A stretch of DNA of 64,000 bases from Paenibacillus illinoisensis NBRC 15959 (GCF_004000925.1 NZ_BIME01000008.1:1-64000); one strand, 5' to 3'; shown: positions 52,643 to 62,063, numbered from the stretch's first letter. Numbers and translations: made by a program. The notes: generated by a model not told the origin, from the sequence alone.

Positions 52643-53602
52643 ATGGGGAACTGGATCCTTTCCATTCTGTCTGACCCCAACACACGCTGGATTTTGCTTG
52701 GCTGTTTGTTGCTCGGGTTCAGCAGTGGCATTATTGGTTCATTTACATTTTTGCGCCGCCAAAGTTTGATGGGCGATACACTGGCACATGCGGCATTGCC
52801 AGGGATTTGTATTGCTTTTATGTTGACGGAAACCAAGTCCGTAGGTCTCTTTCTGTTTGGTGCACTCGCTGCAGGAATCATTGCGACCTTCGGGATATCC
52901 TGGATTACCCGATATTCACGGATTAAGCAGGATGCAGCGATGGGGATTGTGCTGACGGTATTTTTCGGCATCGGTGTAGTCATGCTGACCCGTATCCAGC
53001 ATGGTGCCAGCGGAAGCCAAAGTGGGCTCGATAAATATTTGTTTGGTCAGGCGGCCTCCATGGTGATGACCGATGTATACGTCATGGGCGGTGTCTGTCT
53101 CGTTTTACTCATTGCCTGTCTGCTCTGGTTCAAGGAATTCAAGCTGGTGAGCTTCGATCCGGGATTTGCACGGGGCATGGGTCTGCCTGTTGCGGTGCTT
53201 GAACAGCTGATTTTGCTGCTGACAGTCATCGCGGTTGTAGCGGGAATTCAGGCAGTCGGAGTTGTTCTTGTTGCTGCCTTGCTTGTGACTCCTGCGGCAG
53301 CAGCGCGCTGCTGGACGGATTCACTTGCACTTATGGTGCTGCTCGCAGGCATATTTGGTGCTCTGAGTGGTGCCACGGGCACCATCTTCAGCACGCTCGT
53401 TCCTAATCTGCCGACAGGACCCGTGACGGTCCTTGCGGCTACGGTACTGTTTGCCGGCTCGGCGCTGCTTGCTCCGCGTCGGGGGTTACTGGCTCGCCGT
53501 TTGCGAAGCATGCAGGCCAAATCGGCTTATCTTCGAGAAGAGCGTGCAACACTTCAGACACTTTCCGCCCAAGGAACACAGCAGGAACGGGGGGAGCTAT
53601 AA
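52643..53602 (+). CDS. mntC: Manganese ABC transporter, permease 1
   Basis: 319 residues with eight to nine membrane helices in the ABC-3 (ZnuB/MntC) arrangement. FTFLRRQSLMGDTLAHAALPG near residue 35 and AVGVVLVAALLVTPAAAAR near residue 210 are family signatures. The soluble, charged C-terminal tail of about 40 residues is longer than in permease 2. Its stop overlaps the start of the next gene (TAATG). Confidence 0.92.
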   Translation: MGNWILSILSDPNTRWILLGCLLLGFSSGIIGSFTFLRRQSLMGDTLAHAALPGICIAFMLTETKSVGLFLFGALAAGIIATFGISWITRYSRIKQDAAMGIVLTVFFGIGVVMLTRIQHGASGSQSGLDKYLFGQAASMVMTDVYVMGGVCLVLLIACLLWFKEFKLVSFDPGFARGMGLPVAVLEQLILLLTVIAVVAGIQAVGVVLVAALLVTPAAAARCWTDSLALMVLLAGIFGALSGATGTIFSTLVPNLPTGPVTVLAATVLFAGSALLAPRRGLLARRLRSMQAKSAYLREERATLQTLSAQGTQQERGEL

Positions 53603-54474
53603 TGGCTACATTTTGGATCATATTAACGGCTGTATTGGTTTCGTCCGCATGTGCCATTCTCGGATGTTTCCTTATCTTGCGGCGAATGGCACTGGTTGGG
53701 GATGCCATCAGCCATGCCGTGCTTCCCGGGATTGCCATTGCTTTTCTGTGGAGCGGTTCCAGGGATTCATTATGGATGCTGCTCGGGGCCACTATTTTCG
53801 GCCTGTTAACAGTTTTTCTCATTCAAAGCCTGCAGGCCGGAGGACTGTCTTCCGATGCGTCCATTGGCATTGTATTTACGGCACTGTTTGCTGTCGGTGT
53901 TATTCTGATCAGTCTGAATGCCCAGCATATTGATCTGGACCTGGACTGTGTGCTCTTTGGTGAGATTGCCTACGTTCAGTGGGATACGTTAACACTTGGG
54001 GGTACGGATGTCGGGCCAAGGGCCGTCTGGATGCTGGGTATTACGCTCTTGGTCATCCTGATTGTTATCGGATTGTTCTATAAACAGTTCAAATTGTGCG
54101 CCTTCGATCCGGCGCTGGCAGCTGCCTGCGGTATTCCGGTCGTATTGTTCCATTACCTGCTCATGGGGCTTGTATCCATGACGTCCGTGGCTTCCTTTGA
54201 AAGTGTGGGGTCCATCCTCGTGGTGGGCATGTTGATTGTTCCCGCGGCGACAGCTTATCTGCTCACGGATCGATTGGGAAAAATGATTTTGTACAGCGTA
54301 CTGGTGGGGGCTGCTTCCTCTGTTGGGGGATATATGATGGCATATGCATTGGATGCTTCCATTGCAGGCTGCATGGTGGCGGTAGCTGGAATTCTGTTTG
54401 TTTTGGCACTCTTGCTCTCTCCGAAACATGGCATTATCCTCCGCTACGCTCGTCGTAAATTCGCGACACGTTAG
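53602..54474 (+). CDS. mntD: Manganese ABC transporter, permease 2
   Basis: 290 residues of the same ABC-3 family: LRRMALVGDAISHAVLPGIA and ESVGSILVVGMLIVPAATAY are the equivalent signatures. Two permeases encoded side by side match Bacillus mntCD and point to a heterodimeric channel. Translation is coupled to permease 1 by a TAATG overlap. Confidence 0.92.
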   Translation: MATFWIILTAVLVSSACAILGCFLILRRMALVGDAISHAVLPGIAIAFLWSGSRDSLWMLLGATIFGLLTVFLIQSLQAGGLSSDASIGIVFTALFAVGVILISLNAQHIDLDLDCVLFGEIAYVQWDTLTLGGTDVGPRAVWMLGITLLVILIVIGLFYKQFKLCAFDPALAAACGIPVVLFHYLLMGLVSMTSVASFESVGSILVVGMLIVPAATAYLLTDRLGKMILYSVLVGAASSVGGYMMAYALDASIAGCMVAVAGILFVLALLLSPKHGIILRYARRKFATR

Positions 54475-54485
54475 AACTAGATAAC

Positions 54486-54513
54486 AACCGTCTGCATACG
54501 CAGGCGGTTTTTG
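54486..54513 (+). terminator. Terminator of mntABCD
   Basis: AACCGTCTGC pairs with GCAGGCGGTT around ATAC, followed by TTTTTG. Confidence 0.85.
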
Positions 54514-54662
54514 CTGTTTGGGATGTGTGATATCGGGTATGACATCCATATAGATGAGGATTTCCCTCGATCTGCTCCAGCACATAAGTGCATATGATCT
54601 TGTCTGCCTTCATATCGTTATTTGGATTGACCGTTATTTTGTTGCATCTGGATGATCTGTGG

Positions 54663-54725
54663 TAAAATGGCGTTAGCTGTGACGTCCGGAGCGTCCGCCT
54701 CCTGCGGATACCGGGCGGTCTTTTT
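54663..54725 (+). promoter_or_regulatory. Leader with terminator-like hairpin upstream of the HAD gene
   Basis: TAAAAT (54663-54668) preceded by TGTGG is a plausible -10, with TTGCAT 15 bases upstream. A G+C-rich hairpin follows (54681-54689 with 54711-54720, inner GTCCGC/GCGGAT) and ends in TTTTT (54721-54725). It lies in the leader 55 bases before the HAD gene, so it could be an attenuator. Otherwise it is a second terminator for mntABCD. Confidence 0.4.
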
Positions 54726-54780
54726 GTGAGAGAATAGTTGGATAGAGAGAAGTAGAGAGACAACCGAGGAGGAATACTGC

Positions 54781-55530
54781 ATGAGTGAACTTAAATACAA
54801 ATTGCTGGCGCTGGATATGGACGGGACATTGCTCAACGATAACCATGAAATTACCCAGGAAACCGCTAAGTGGATACAGATCGCCATCCGGCGCGGGGTG
54901 CATGTGTGCCTTTCCACAGGAAGAGCTGTATTCCATGCGATGCCGTACGCGGTACAGCTTGGACTGGAAACGCCGATGGTCACGGTGAATGGCAGTGAAG
55001 TCTGGAAAGCTCCACATGACCTGCACATTCGTCATCTGATGGACCCGGCCCTGATCCGTACCATGCAGGAAATTGGCGAGAAATATAACAGCTGGTATTG
55101 GGCATATTCCGTAGAGGAGCTGTTCAACCGTGAGCGTTGGACAGAAAATATTGAAGATCTGGAATGGCTGAAGTTTGGTTTCAATACGGAAGATGATGAA
55201 GTTCGTCATCAGATCATGATGGAACTGCAGCAGCTGGGAGGCCTTCAAATGACGAATTCCTCACCAGTTAATATCGAGATTAACCCGGCTGGCATTTCAA
55301 AAGCGAGTGGCGTGGCTGAGGTCTGCAAACTGCTGGGCATAGAAATGTCCGAAGTCGTCGCAGTGGGAGACAGCCTGAACGATCTGGCCGTAATCGAGGC
55401 GGTAGGTCTGGGTGTTGCCATGGGGAACGCACAGGACCAAGTGAAGGAAGCCGCTGATCTGATTGTGGCGAGCAACAATGAAGATGGAATCGTGGAAGTC
55501 ATTCGTGAACACATTTTGAAGGGGGAATAA
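54781..55530 (+). CDS. Cof-type HAD phosphatase
   Basis: 249 residues. Motif I is LDMDGTLLND (residues 10-19), motif II is LSTGR, and motifs III/IV are in ISKASGVAEVCK and VAVGDSLNDLAVIEAVG. The family dephosphorylates sugar phosphates, FMN or pyridoxal phosphate. GAGGAGG precedes the ATG. It begins a likely three-gene unit with DUF456 and a flippase. Confidence 0.9.
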   Translation: MSELKYKLLALDMDGTLLNDNHEITQETAKWIQIAIRRGVHVCLSTGRAVFHAMPYAVQLGLETPMVTVNGSEVWKAPHDLHIRHLMDPALIRTMQEIGEKYNSWYWAYSVEELFNRERWTENIEDLEWLKFGFNTEDDEVRHQIMMELQQLGGLQMTNSSPVNIEINPAGISKASGVAEVCKLLGIEMSEVVAVGDSLNDLAVIEAVGLGVAMGNAQDQVKEAADLIVASNNEDGIVEVIREHILKGE

Positions 55531-55533
55531 CCT

Positions 55534-56025
55534 TTGCTTGCAACCGTTGGCTGGATTTTAATTGTGCTTTTGTTTGCAGTGGGAATGGCCGGAACGGTAT
55601 ACCCGATACTGCCTGGAGCTATAGCGATCTTTTTCGCGTTTCTGGTCTATGGCTGGTTCTTCAGCTTCGATCCGTTTGGTGTATGGTTCTGGATTTTCCA
55701 GATTCTAATCGTGGTGGTCCTGTTCGTAGCGGATTATGTGGTTAGTGCATGGGGGGTCAAGAAGTTCGGAGGCTCCAAGCTATCTACAACCCTGAGTACG
55801 ATTGGTGTCATTATTGGTCCATTTGTCATCCCTGCATTCGGGTTGGTATTGGGACCGTTTATCGGTGCATTTATCGGGGAATTAATCGGCGGATCATCAC
55901 CTTCCAAGGCTACAAAGGTCGGGTTCGGTTCCGTCGTTGGTCTGTTTACCAGTACGGTAATGAAAATTATTTTGCAAATCGTCATGATTGTTCTGTTTAT
56001 TATCTGGGTAGCAAGATTCGCATAG
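55534..56025 (+). CDS. DUF456 membrane protein
   Basis: 163 residues with about four membrane helices and Gly-rich repeats (VGMAGTVYPILPGAIAIFFA, FVIPAFGLVLGPFIGAFIGE). The family has no known function. The TTG start at 55534 follows GAAGGGGG and lies 3 bases after the HAD gene stop. It is probably cotranscribed with both neighbours. Confidence 0.8.
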   Translation: MLATVGWILIVLLFAVGMAGTVYPILPGAIAIFFAFLVYGWFFSFDPFGVWFWIFQILIVVVLFVADYVVSAWGVKKFGGSKLSTTLSTIGVIIGPFVIPAFGLVLGPFIGAFIGELIGGSSPSKATKVGFGSVVGLFTSTVMKIILQIVMIVLFIIWVARFA

Positions 56026-56085
56026 ACGTTCGGGATGGGCTTCAACCAGATGCACGTCCGTGTGGGGGAAAGAAGGGGAATTAGT

Positions 56086-57714
56086 TTGTCTAAGAAGGAA
56101 ACATTCATTAAGGGTACGCTCATCCTGGCGGCCGCTGCACTCATTGCCAGAGTACTTGGTCTTGTGCAGCGGGTACCGCTGGAGCATATCCTTGGCGATA
56201 TCGGTAACGCATCGTTTACCATCTCCAATACGGTATACTTAATGCTGTTAACCGTCGCAACGGCGGGAATTCCCAGCACGCTCAGCAAGATGGTGTCTGA
56301 ACGCTACGCGCTGGGGCGCGCAGGAGAAGCACAGCAAATTTATAAGGCTGCCTTGATTTTTGCTGCGGTAGCCGGGGTTGTCATGTCAGCCTTACTGTGG
56401 TTTGCAGCGCCTTATTATGCAACGTATGTATCCAAGGTACCGGAGGCTGTTAGTGCGATTCGGGCCCTGGCTCCGGCACTGCTGCTCTTCCCGGCTATTG
56501 CCATGATGCGTGGTTACTTCCAGGGACGCGGCAATATGACGGCAGGCGGTATATCTCAGATCGTAGAGCAGTTTGCCCGGGTTGGTACAGCCATTATCGT
56601 GGCATATGTTATGCTGCAATGGAATTATGATGACAGAACGATTGCTGCAGGAGCTTCATTCGGTGGGGTGCTAGGAAGTATCGGTGCCTTTGCCGTCATG
56701 CTCTACTTCACCTTGAAGCTGCGCCGTAGTGATCGTGCAGCCCAGCTGGAGGTTGTTCGTGCAGAGCAGCTGCCAATGCGAGGGATATACAGTGATATCT
56801 TCAAACTGTCGATTCCCATAGTGTTATCGTCCCTTGCGGTTCCGGCGATTAACTTTATCGATTCATCACTTGTGGTTCCGCTGCTCAGCGGTCGTATTGG
56901 TTTGGAAGAGGCAACAGGGGTGCTGGCGATCCTCGGTGCGAAGGCGCAAAGTATTGCGGGAATCCCGCCGATTCTGGCCATTGCGCTTAGCCAATCGCTC
57001 GTGCCTGTCATTTCGGCAGCCTTTGCACGCAAAGATGAAGCCCATCTCCAGAATCAAATTACGCTGGCCATGCGCATTTCGATTTTGACAGGGATGCCGA
57101 TCGTCATTGCCCTTTGTGCGGCAGCCTATTCGGTGAATGGATTACTGTTCAGTACGCCAGATGGGACTCCCATCATTACCTTGCTGACCTTCGGTACCAT
57201 TTTCCAAATTACGATGATGACAACCAACTCCATTCTGCTTGGAGTTGGTAAACCGCGGATTACAATGATCAGTGTAGCTGCAGGGATTATCGTTAAATTT
57301 GTAGCAAGTTTGATTCTGGCTCCGATATTCGGCATCTATGGGATCATTATTGCAACAGCATTATGTTTCCTGGTGATTACGTATCTGAACCTGCGAGTAC
57401 TGAGAAAAATCGTAACCTTCTCGATCATGGGTGAACGCTGGGTTGGCTTCGTGGTAACTGTCCTGCTTGCTGCAGGTATTGGTTTCGGTGCAAACTGGGC
57501 TGGCAATTGGCTCTTTGGTTTATTCCTGCCAGCACGTGTATCCTTCCTCATGACCTGCCTGGTTGTCGGTGCGCTCGTTGTGGTCGTATACCTGGTCATG
57601 CTTGTCATTCTTCGCGTATTGCGCAGAGATGAACTTGGCAGCTATCCGCGTATTTTGCAAAAGGTACTGCGGCCGCTCATGCGTCTTCAGCGTGGTACGG
57701 GTCAGCGGGCATAG
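56086..57714 (+). CDS. MurJ/SpoVB-family lipid-linked oligosaccharide flippase
   Basis: 542 residues with about fourteen membrane helices in the MOP superfamily pattern. The N-terminus SKKETFIKGTLILAAAALIA and the segment AGIPSTLSKMVSERYALGR resemble YtgP/SpoVB. Such proteins flip lipid II or related carriers during wall or spore cortex synthesis. Length matches Bacillus YtgP (544). The TTG start at 56086 follows AAGAAGGGG. Confidence 0.85.
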   Translation: MSKKETFIKGTLILAAAALIARVLGLVQRVPLEHILGDIGNASFTISNTVYLMLLTVATAGIPSTLSKMVSERYALGRAGEAQQIYKAALIFAAVAGVVMSALLWFAAPYYATYVSKVPEAVSAIRALAPALLLFPAIAMMRGYFQGRGNMTAGGISQIVEQFARVGTAIIVAYVMLQWNYDDRTIAAGASFGGVLGSIGAFAVMLYFTLKLRRSDRAAQLEVVRAEQLPMRGIYSDIFKLSIPIVLSSLAVPAINFIDSSLVVPLLSGRIGLEEATGVLAILGAKAQSIAGIPPILAIALSQSLVPVISAAFARKDEAHLQNQITLAMRISILTGMPIVIALCAAAYSVNGLLFSTPDGTPIITLLTFGTIFQITMMTTNSILLGVGKPRITMISVAAGIIVKFVASLILAPIFGIYGIIIATALCFLVITYLNLRVLRKIVTFSIMGERWVGFVVTVLLAAGIGFGANWAGNWLFGLFLPARVSFLMTCLVVGALVVVVYLVMLVILRVLRRDELGSYPRILQKVLRPLMRLQRGTGQRA

Positions 57715-57744
57715 GTTGATGCTAAACATTTAAAAAATAAGTAC

Positions 57745-57783
57745 AAGCTCTGTCTGCTGCTTAAGTGGGCAGGGCTTTTTATT
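57745..57783 (+). terminator. Terminator of the flippase gene
   Basis: AAGCTCTGTC pairs with GGCAGGGCTT (G-U pairs), followed by TTTATTTT. Confidence 0.75.
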
Positions 57784-57843
57784 TTGAAATCGTACAAGAT
57801 GAACTGCTGACAGCCGATTCGAGAAAACCGTACTCTAGGTCAC

Positions 57844-59115
57844 TTAATGCAGCAATGTCTTGGCATCATGGGCAACGGCCGTTTTGAGCATCCCATATCG
57901 GTGTTCATGGCTCATTTCAAATAACCAGGGACGACGCGGTGCACTGAGGTGTCCAAGACTATCCCGATTTTGCAGCCAGTCCTGTCTGGTGATCGGTTCA
58001 TAAGGCGTGTCTTTCCATACGGCGAGCAGCTCTGGACTGTATAATCGCCCACCTTCTGGCATCCATTCGTGTTCCAGCAGTTCCTGAGTATAGAATTTCG
58101 AGTCTGCTGCCCCCTCCAAGCTCGTTGTGAATAGACCCGGCCAATATTCGGCACGTGAGCCTCTGTGGGGAACCGAACGGGCAAACTCTAACACTTGTGT
58201 GTACACTTGCTCAATGCCAAACAGCATGGCGTACAGGCTTTTGCCAAACATGATTCGCTCATCCAGCTTGCCAAAATGTTCGATTACCCTCCCGGCGAGT
58301 CCTTTTCCGCGCCCAAGGGGAAACACAATATGATTAAGCCCGGCGAGGTTGTGCAGGTGAAATGCAGGCTTGGAGAGTACTTCTTTTTGAAAATAAGGAT
58401 GCTGTACGACCCGGCTCTCAATATAGTTCTGCTCATTAATAATTAACGCCACACTAAGCAGGGAGCTGCATCGTTCCAACCAGAACCGCTCCCAGATGGG
58501 TGTCATGAACGCCGATACGTGAAAATGGGATAGCAGGTGAAAGCAGCTTCGCCCGATTCGCCTGCTGTTCATGTAGAGCAGAAGCTGAGGATAGGCATCC
58601 TGGAAAATGAGTGCATTACAACGTTCAAGCAACCGATACATATGTTCCCGATCCGTCTGGTTTTGCAGATTATGCATAAGGTTGCTCTGCAGATCGGTCA
58701 TATGATAACCACCATTGCGGGAAACCATGTGGGCAAGCAAGGCCCAATGCAGTTCGGGATATTGGTCATAACATGCCAAATAGGCTGCTGTACGCGTGAT
58801 ATTGCTTCGATTATTTTCTACCGTTAGCGTTTTAATTTCTTCCAGAATGATGCAATCCTCTTCACATAATGGGGCGCTTTTGGCATGTCGGGTAGAAGCC
58901 GTCTCCGTAACGGGTAACAGCCGTTCAATCTCCCCCTTCAGCGTCTCAGCCATTTCAGCTTCCCAAGCCAAATCTCGTGAAGGATGACGAAGCTGCGCTG
59001 AAGCCTTCCAAGCGGCCTGTTTACCACGCCATACTTCTTTGGCGGCTCCAGGAATGGAACGAACAATACGAAAGAGCGAATCAGGGGATACAGCATCGTT
59101 TCGGGTGGAAGTCAT
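57844..59115 (-). CDS. yppC: DUF2515 protein (YppC-like)
   Basis: 423 residues, mostly helical, without membrane segments or a signal peptide. Conserved stretches include NNRSNITRTAAYLACYDQYP and LAHMVSRNGGYHMTDLQSNL. The family is restricted to spore-forming Firmicutes and its function is unknown. AAAGGATG precedes the ATG. It is divergent from the thioredoxin-like gene. Confidence 0.8.
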   Translation of the reverse strand: MTSTRNDAVSPDSLFRIVRSIPGAAKEVWRGKQAAWKASAQLRHPSRDLAWEAEMAETLKGEIERLLPVTETASTRHAKSAPLCEEDCIILEEIKTLTVENNRSNITRTAAYLACYDQYPELHWALLAHMVSRNGGYHMTDLQSNLMHNLQNQTDREHMYRLLERCNALIFQDAYPQLLLYMNSRRIGRSCFHLLSHFHVSAFMTPIWERFWLERCSSLLSVALIINEQNYIESRVVQHPYFQKEVLSKPAFHLHNLAGLNHIVFPLGRGKGLAGRVIEHFGKLDERIMFGKSLYAMLFGIEQVYTQVLEFARSVPHRGSRAEYWPGLFTTSLEGAADSKFYTQELLEHEWMPEGGRLYSPELLAVWKDTPYEPITRQDWLQNRDSLGHLSAPRRPWLFEMSHEHRYGMLKTAVAHDAKTLLH

Positions 59116-59233
59116 CGCCTGTCATCCTTTCATCAGGGTTGGTTTTAAAATAAGTATGTGCTGAATATTTGACTTCCACTCGGCAATTTGCTTCACTAAG
59201 GATAAGACAAGGTACAGAAAGGAAGATGTTGTC

Positions 59234-59578
59234 ATGGAACAGATTACATCCAAACCTGCATTTGATGTGGCCATTCAATCTCCTCGGCTTACCGTAGCGG
59301 TATTTAAGGCAGATTGGTGCGGAGACTGCAAGTACATTGATCCGTTTATGCCTGAGGTCGAGGAAAAATTTGCTCGCGATTTGACACTGGTTGAGGTCGA
59401 TGTAGATCAGGTGGGCACCGTTAGTGAGGAACAAAATATTTTGGGTATTCCAAGCTTTGTTGCATACACTGATGGTCGCGAACTTGTTCGCTACGTGAAC
59501 AAACTTCGCAAGTCGAGAGAAGAGATTGAACAATTTTTGCAGCGTGCGGTTGAAGTGTACAATACGATTCATAAATAA
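59234..59578 (+). CDS. Thioredoxin-family protein
   Basis: 114 residues. The active site is WCGDC (residues 29-33) instead of the WCGPC of classical thioredoxin, and the cis-Pro is in GIPSFVAY. It is cytoplasmic and probably reduces disulfides in an unidentified partner. AGAAAGGAAG precedes the ATG. It is monocistronic. Confidence 0.9.
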   Translation: MEQITSKPAFDVAIQSPRLTVAVFKADWCGDCKYIDPFMPEVEEKFARDLTLVEVDVDQVGTVSEEQNILGIPSFVAYTDGRELVRYVNKLRKSREEIEQFLQRAVEVYNTIHK

Positions 59579-59617
59579 AGGAAGGCACGGGCGAATTCGT
59601 CTGTGAATTCTAATTGG

Positions 59618-59653
59618 CGCCGTTTCTCTTGAAAAGAGGAAATGGCGTTTTTA
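59618..59653 (+). terminator. Terminator of the thioredoxin-like gene
   Basis: CGCCGTTTCTCTT pairs with AGAGGAAATGGCG around GAAA, followed by TTTTTA. Confidence 0.85.
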
Positions 59654-59867
59654 TTTTTTGCTTTTTCAGGGGACAATAAAAAGGTACATATAAGGGATGA
59701 CTTGTTGGTCATTCTGTCGACAGACGTTAACATTTTGTCACAAAGCGAGGCGTCAATGACACTTTTATCCGGTATAATGAATTTAGTTGTGAAATAAGTG
59801 TCAAAGTATCGAAACAAGCGGAGAGATCGTTCTTCGCCATCTTAAACCAACAGCGGGTGAGAAAAAA

Positions 59868-60806
59868 TTGAAGCACTTAACCTTGTTTAAATGGTTAACC
59901 GTATTAACTTGTCTTGTTATGTTCCTGGCTACGTTCGGCGGTGGGGTCGTTACCAAGACGGAATCCGGACTGGGGTGCGGCACGGAGTGGCCTTTATGTA
60001 ACGGTAAACTCGTTCCTGCACATACTGTAGCCTCACTGATTGAATATTCGCATCGCGCGGTAAGCGCATTGGCTGGATTGCTTTCTGTTGCCTCTTTTGT
60101 TGCATTTCTACGATATGGCAAATCACGTCGTGATCTGCAGTTGTTTTCATTCTTAACGTTGATCTTTGTCATTATCCAGGGGATTATGGGGGCTTTTGCC
60201 GTCGTCTTCTCCCAATCATCGGCGGTCATGGCGCTGCACTTCGGTTTTGCCCTGATTGCCTTTGCCAGTTCCCTGATGATGGCTCTCGGTATTAGGCAGG
60301 AGGCTCGTCATGGTGGTCTTGAAAGGTTGAACAAATACCCGCGGGTCAGCAAAAACTTCCGCAACCTGGTATGGTTCTCAACCATCTACACGTATCTTGT
60401 GGTATACACAGGGGCCTTTGTAAGTCATACAGACTCAGCTGGGGGCTGCTCAGGCTTCCCGCTCTGTAACGGACAGATTATACCTGAACTGTCTGGTGGC
60501 GTGGCCGTAGCGTTTGCTCACCGTGTAGCCGCTGCTTCCCTTGTTATTGTGATTGCGATCCTGGGGCATTATGCATATCGCAAACATCCGGATAACACGG
60601 AACTTCGGGCATTGGGCGTCGTATCTGTGGTGCTCATTCTGCTCCAAGTCCTGATCGGTTTTGGCATGATGCTTACCATCAGCCGTCCGGAAGTGTACAT
60701 GTTCGTGGCTCTGGCTCATATGCTTGATATCGCCATATTGTTCGGGATATTAACCTATATGAGTTTCCTGGTGTACAAGCTTCATCGGCCGGCTGATCGG
60801 TTCTAG
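59868..60806 (+). CDS. ctaA: Haem A synthase (CtaA/Cox15)
   Basis: 312 residues with eight membrane helices in two homologous halves. It oxidises haem O to haem A for cytochrome aa3. The paired Cys loops are ESGLGCGTEWPLCNG and SAGGCSGFPLCNG, and the haem-ligand His residues lie in EYSHRAVSAL, ALHFGFALI, FAHRVAAA and LAHMLDIAI. The TTG start at 59868 follows GGGTGAG. It acts with CtaB (39463) but lies far from it. TATAAT at 59773-59778 may be its -10. Confidence 0.95.
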   Translation: MKHLTLFKWLTVLTCLVMFLATFGGGVVTKTESGLGCGTEWPLCNGKLVPAHTVASLIEYSHRAVSALAGLLSVASFVAFLRYGKSRRDLQLFSFLTLIFVIIQGIMGAFAVVFSQSSAVMALHFGFALIAFASSLMMALGIRQEARHGGLERLNKYPRVSKNFRNLVWFSTIYTYLVVYTGAFVSHTDSAGGCSGFPLCNGQIIPELSGGVAVAFAHRVAAASLVIVIAILGHYAYRKHPDNTELRALGVVSVVLILLQVLIGFGMMLTISRPEVYMFVALAHMLDIAILFGILTYMSFLVYKLHRPADRF

Positions 60807-60847
60807 AATTTCACTCGAAAGTCAGTCGTTCTGGTTTCCAAATTGCC

Positions 60848-60896
60848 AAGTCCATCATCCAATGATGCACATCATTGGACAGGTGGACTTTGTTTG
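60848..60896 (+). terminator. Terminator of ctaA
   Basis: AAGTCC pairs with GGACTT and CCAATGATG pairs with CATCATTGG in one hairpin, followed by TGTTT. Confidence 0.75.
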
Positions 60897-61015
60897 ATGT
60901 CAGGCGGGTCAGGGCACCCTAAGTTTGCAGCGACCACACGTTTACTCTGATTCCGATTAGGTTTAATATTATAAATCATCTTATTGATCAGCAGAGTGGA
61001 AAGAGGAGGCTGTAT

Positions 61016-61744
61016 ATGCTGCGAACGTTGCTGGGTGAATTGCCGCGTCAGAATGAGGGCGTATTGGAAGAAGCGATCGAGTCCATGGTGGAGACACTCG
61101 GACTTTTACAACGACAGCTGGATTTGAATCAGGACCCGACTCACGATTATCGCAAACTGTACGTATGGACGCAGGGATTAATTTCTTCACTGGACGAGCT
61201 GGAGCAGGCCTGCTTCGCTGCTTCCCACTTCCGCCAGAAGGTCAGGGCTGGCTCCACCGATGATATGACCATTGAGGAGAAGGCTGAGTACGCCCGATAC
61301 GTGTACTTCTACAAGGATGGGTTCATTCGTTGTTTTGCGATTCTCGATAAGACAGGCACGGTTTTAAATGAAATATTTAATCTGAACACATCCAAGGTGA
61401 AATCCCATTTTTCGTATTTCACCGTGATGAGACAGTTTGGCTATTCGAAAATGCATAATGATCTTGCTGTTGAGTTAATTAAGATTAAGGATGCATACCG
61501 GGAACCGATGAGCAAACTGCGCAAACGTCGGAATATGGAGATTCACTACATGAATTCCGAGATGCAGGATGATCTGTGGCAGCTTCATCAAACGTTGCAG
61601 GGGAAAGTGAAGCTTGAAGATCTGGATCAGCACCTGGAGGAATTGCGTCAGGGCGTGGATATGGTTTGTGAAACGCTAAAAGCGGCTTATGGTTACATCA
61701 ATAAAATGTGGCACAAGCAGGGCATGTCAGAACTGGCAAAATAA
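61016..61744 (+). CDS. HEPN-like protein (Cthe_2314 type)
   Basis: 242 residues, helical and soluble. Near the C-terminal half the motif RNMEIH (Arg172-x4-His177, in KRRNMEIHYMNSEM) matches the R-x4-6-H motif of HEPN RNases. The overall layout resembles the Cthe_2314-like HEPN family, but the assignment is from recognition of motif and length only. No partner such as a nucleotidyltransferase is encoded next to it, so it is not an obvious toxin-antitoxin pair. AGAGGAGG precedes the ATG. Confidence 0.6.
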   Translation: MLRTLLGELPRQNEGVLEEAIESMVETLGLLQRQLDLNQDPTHDYRKLYVWTQGLISSLDELEQACFAASHFRQKVRAGSTDDMTIEEKAEYARYVYFYKDGFIRCFAILDKTGTVLNEIFNLNTSKVKSHFSYFTVMRQFGYSKMHNDLAVELIKIKDAYREPMSKLRKRRNMEIHYMNSEMQDDLWQLHQTLQGKVKLEDLDQHLEELRQGVDMVCETLKAAYGYINKMWHKQGMSELAK

Positions 61745-61761
61745 ATGTGTAATATTTACCT

Positions 61762-61790
61762 TTGACAAAGCGGAATACTTGGATTATACT
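61762..61790 (+). promoter_or_regulatory. Promoter of the S-box metNIQ transcript
   Basis: TTGACA (61762-61767), 17 bases, TATACT (61785-61790). This is a near-consensus sigma-A promoter about 80 bases before the riboswitch. Confidence 0.8.
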
Positions 61791-61870
61791 GAGTTTCTAA
61801 TTAAGCGTTACATGACATTAACATGCATACCATTTACATTTTACCACTGAACTTATAAATTTAATATTTC

Positions 61871-62063
61871 TTATCGAGAGCGGCGGAGGGACAGGCCCGA
61901 TGAAGCCCGGCAACCGATTTATAACGACATGACAACCAGTCATACATTATAGATGTTAGGTGCTAATTCCTACAAAATGGTGCACAGCACGATTTTGGCA
62001 GATGAGAAGGTATATTCTTTCGCGTGAAGAGCCCTTTTTGTTTCTGCAAAAGGGCTCTTTTTT
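61871..62063 (+). ncRNA. SAM-I (S-box) riboswitch
   Basis: Conserved S-box blocks are present in order: TTATCGAGAGCGGCGGAGGG (61871-61890), GGCCCGATGAAGCCCGGCAACC and GGTGCTAATTCC (61960-61971). The downstream terminator hairpin AAGAGCCCTTTT/AAAAGGGCTCTT (62027-62058) ends in TTTTTT. Binding of SAM should stop transcription of the methionine transporter operon. Confidence 0.95.

Noticed and set aside
54681..54725. ZTP or other known riboswitch upstream of the HAD gene
   Set aside because: The hairpin contains CCGGGC but lacks the other conserved blocks of that class.
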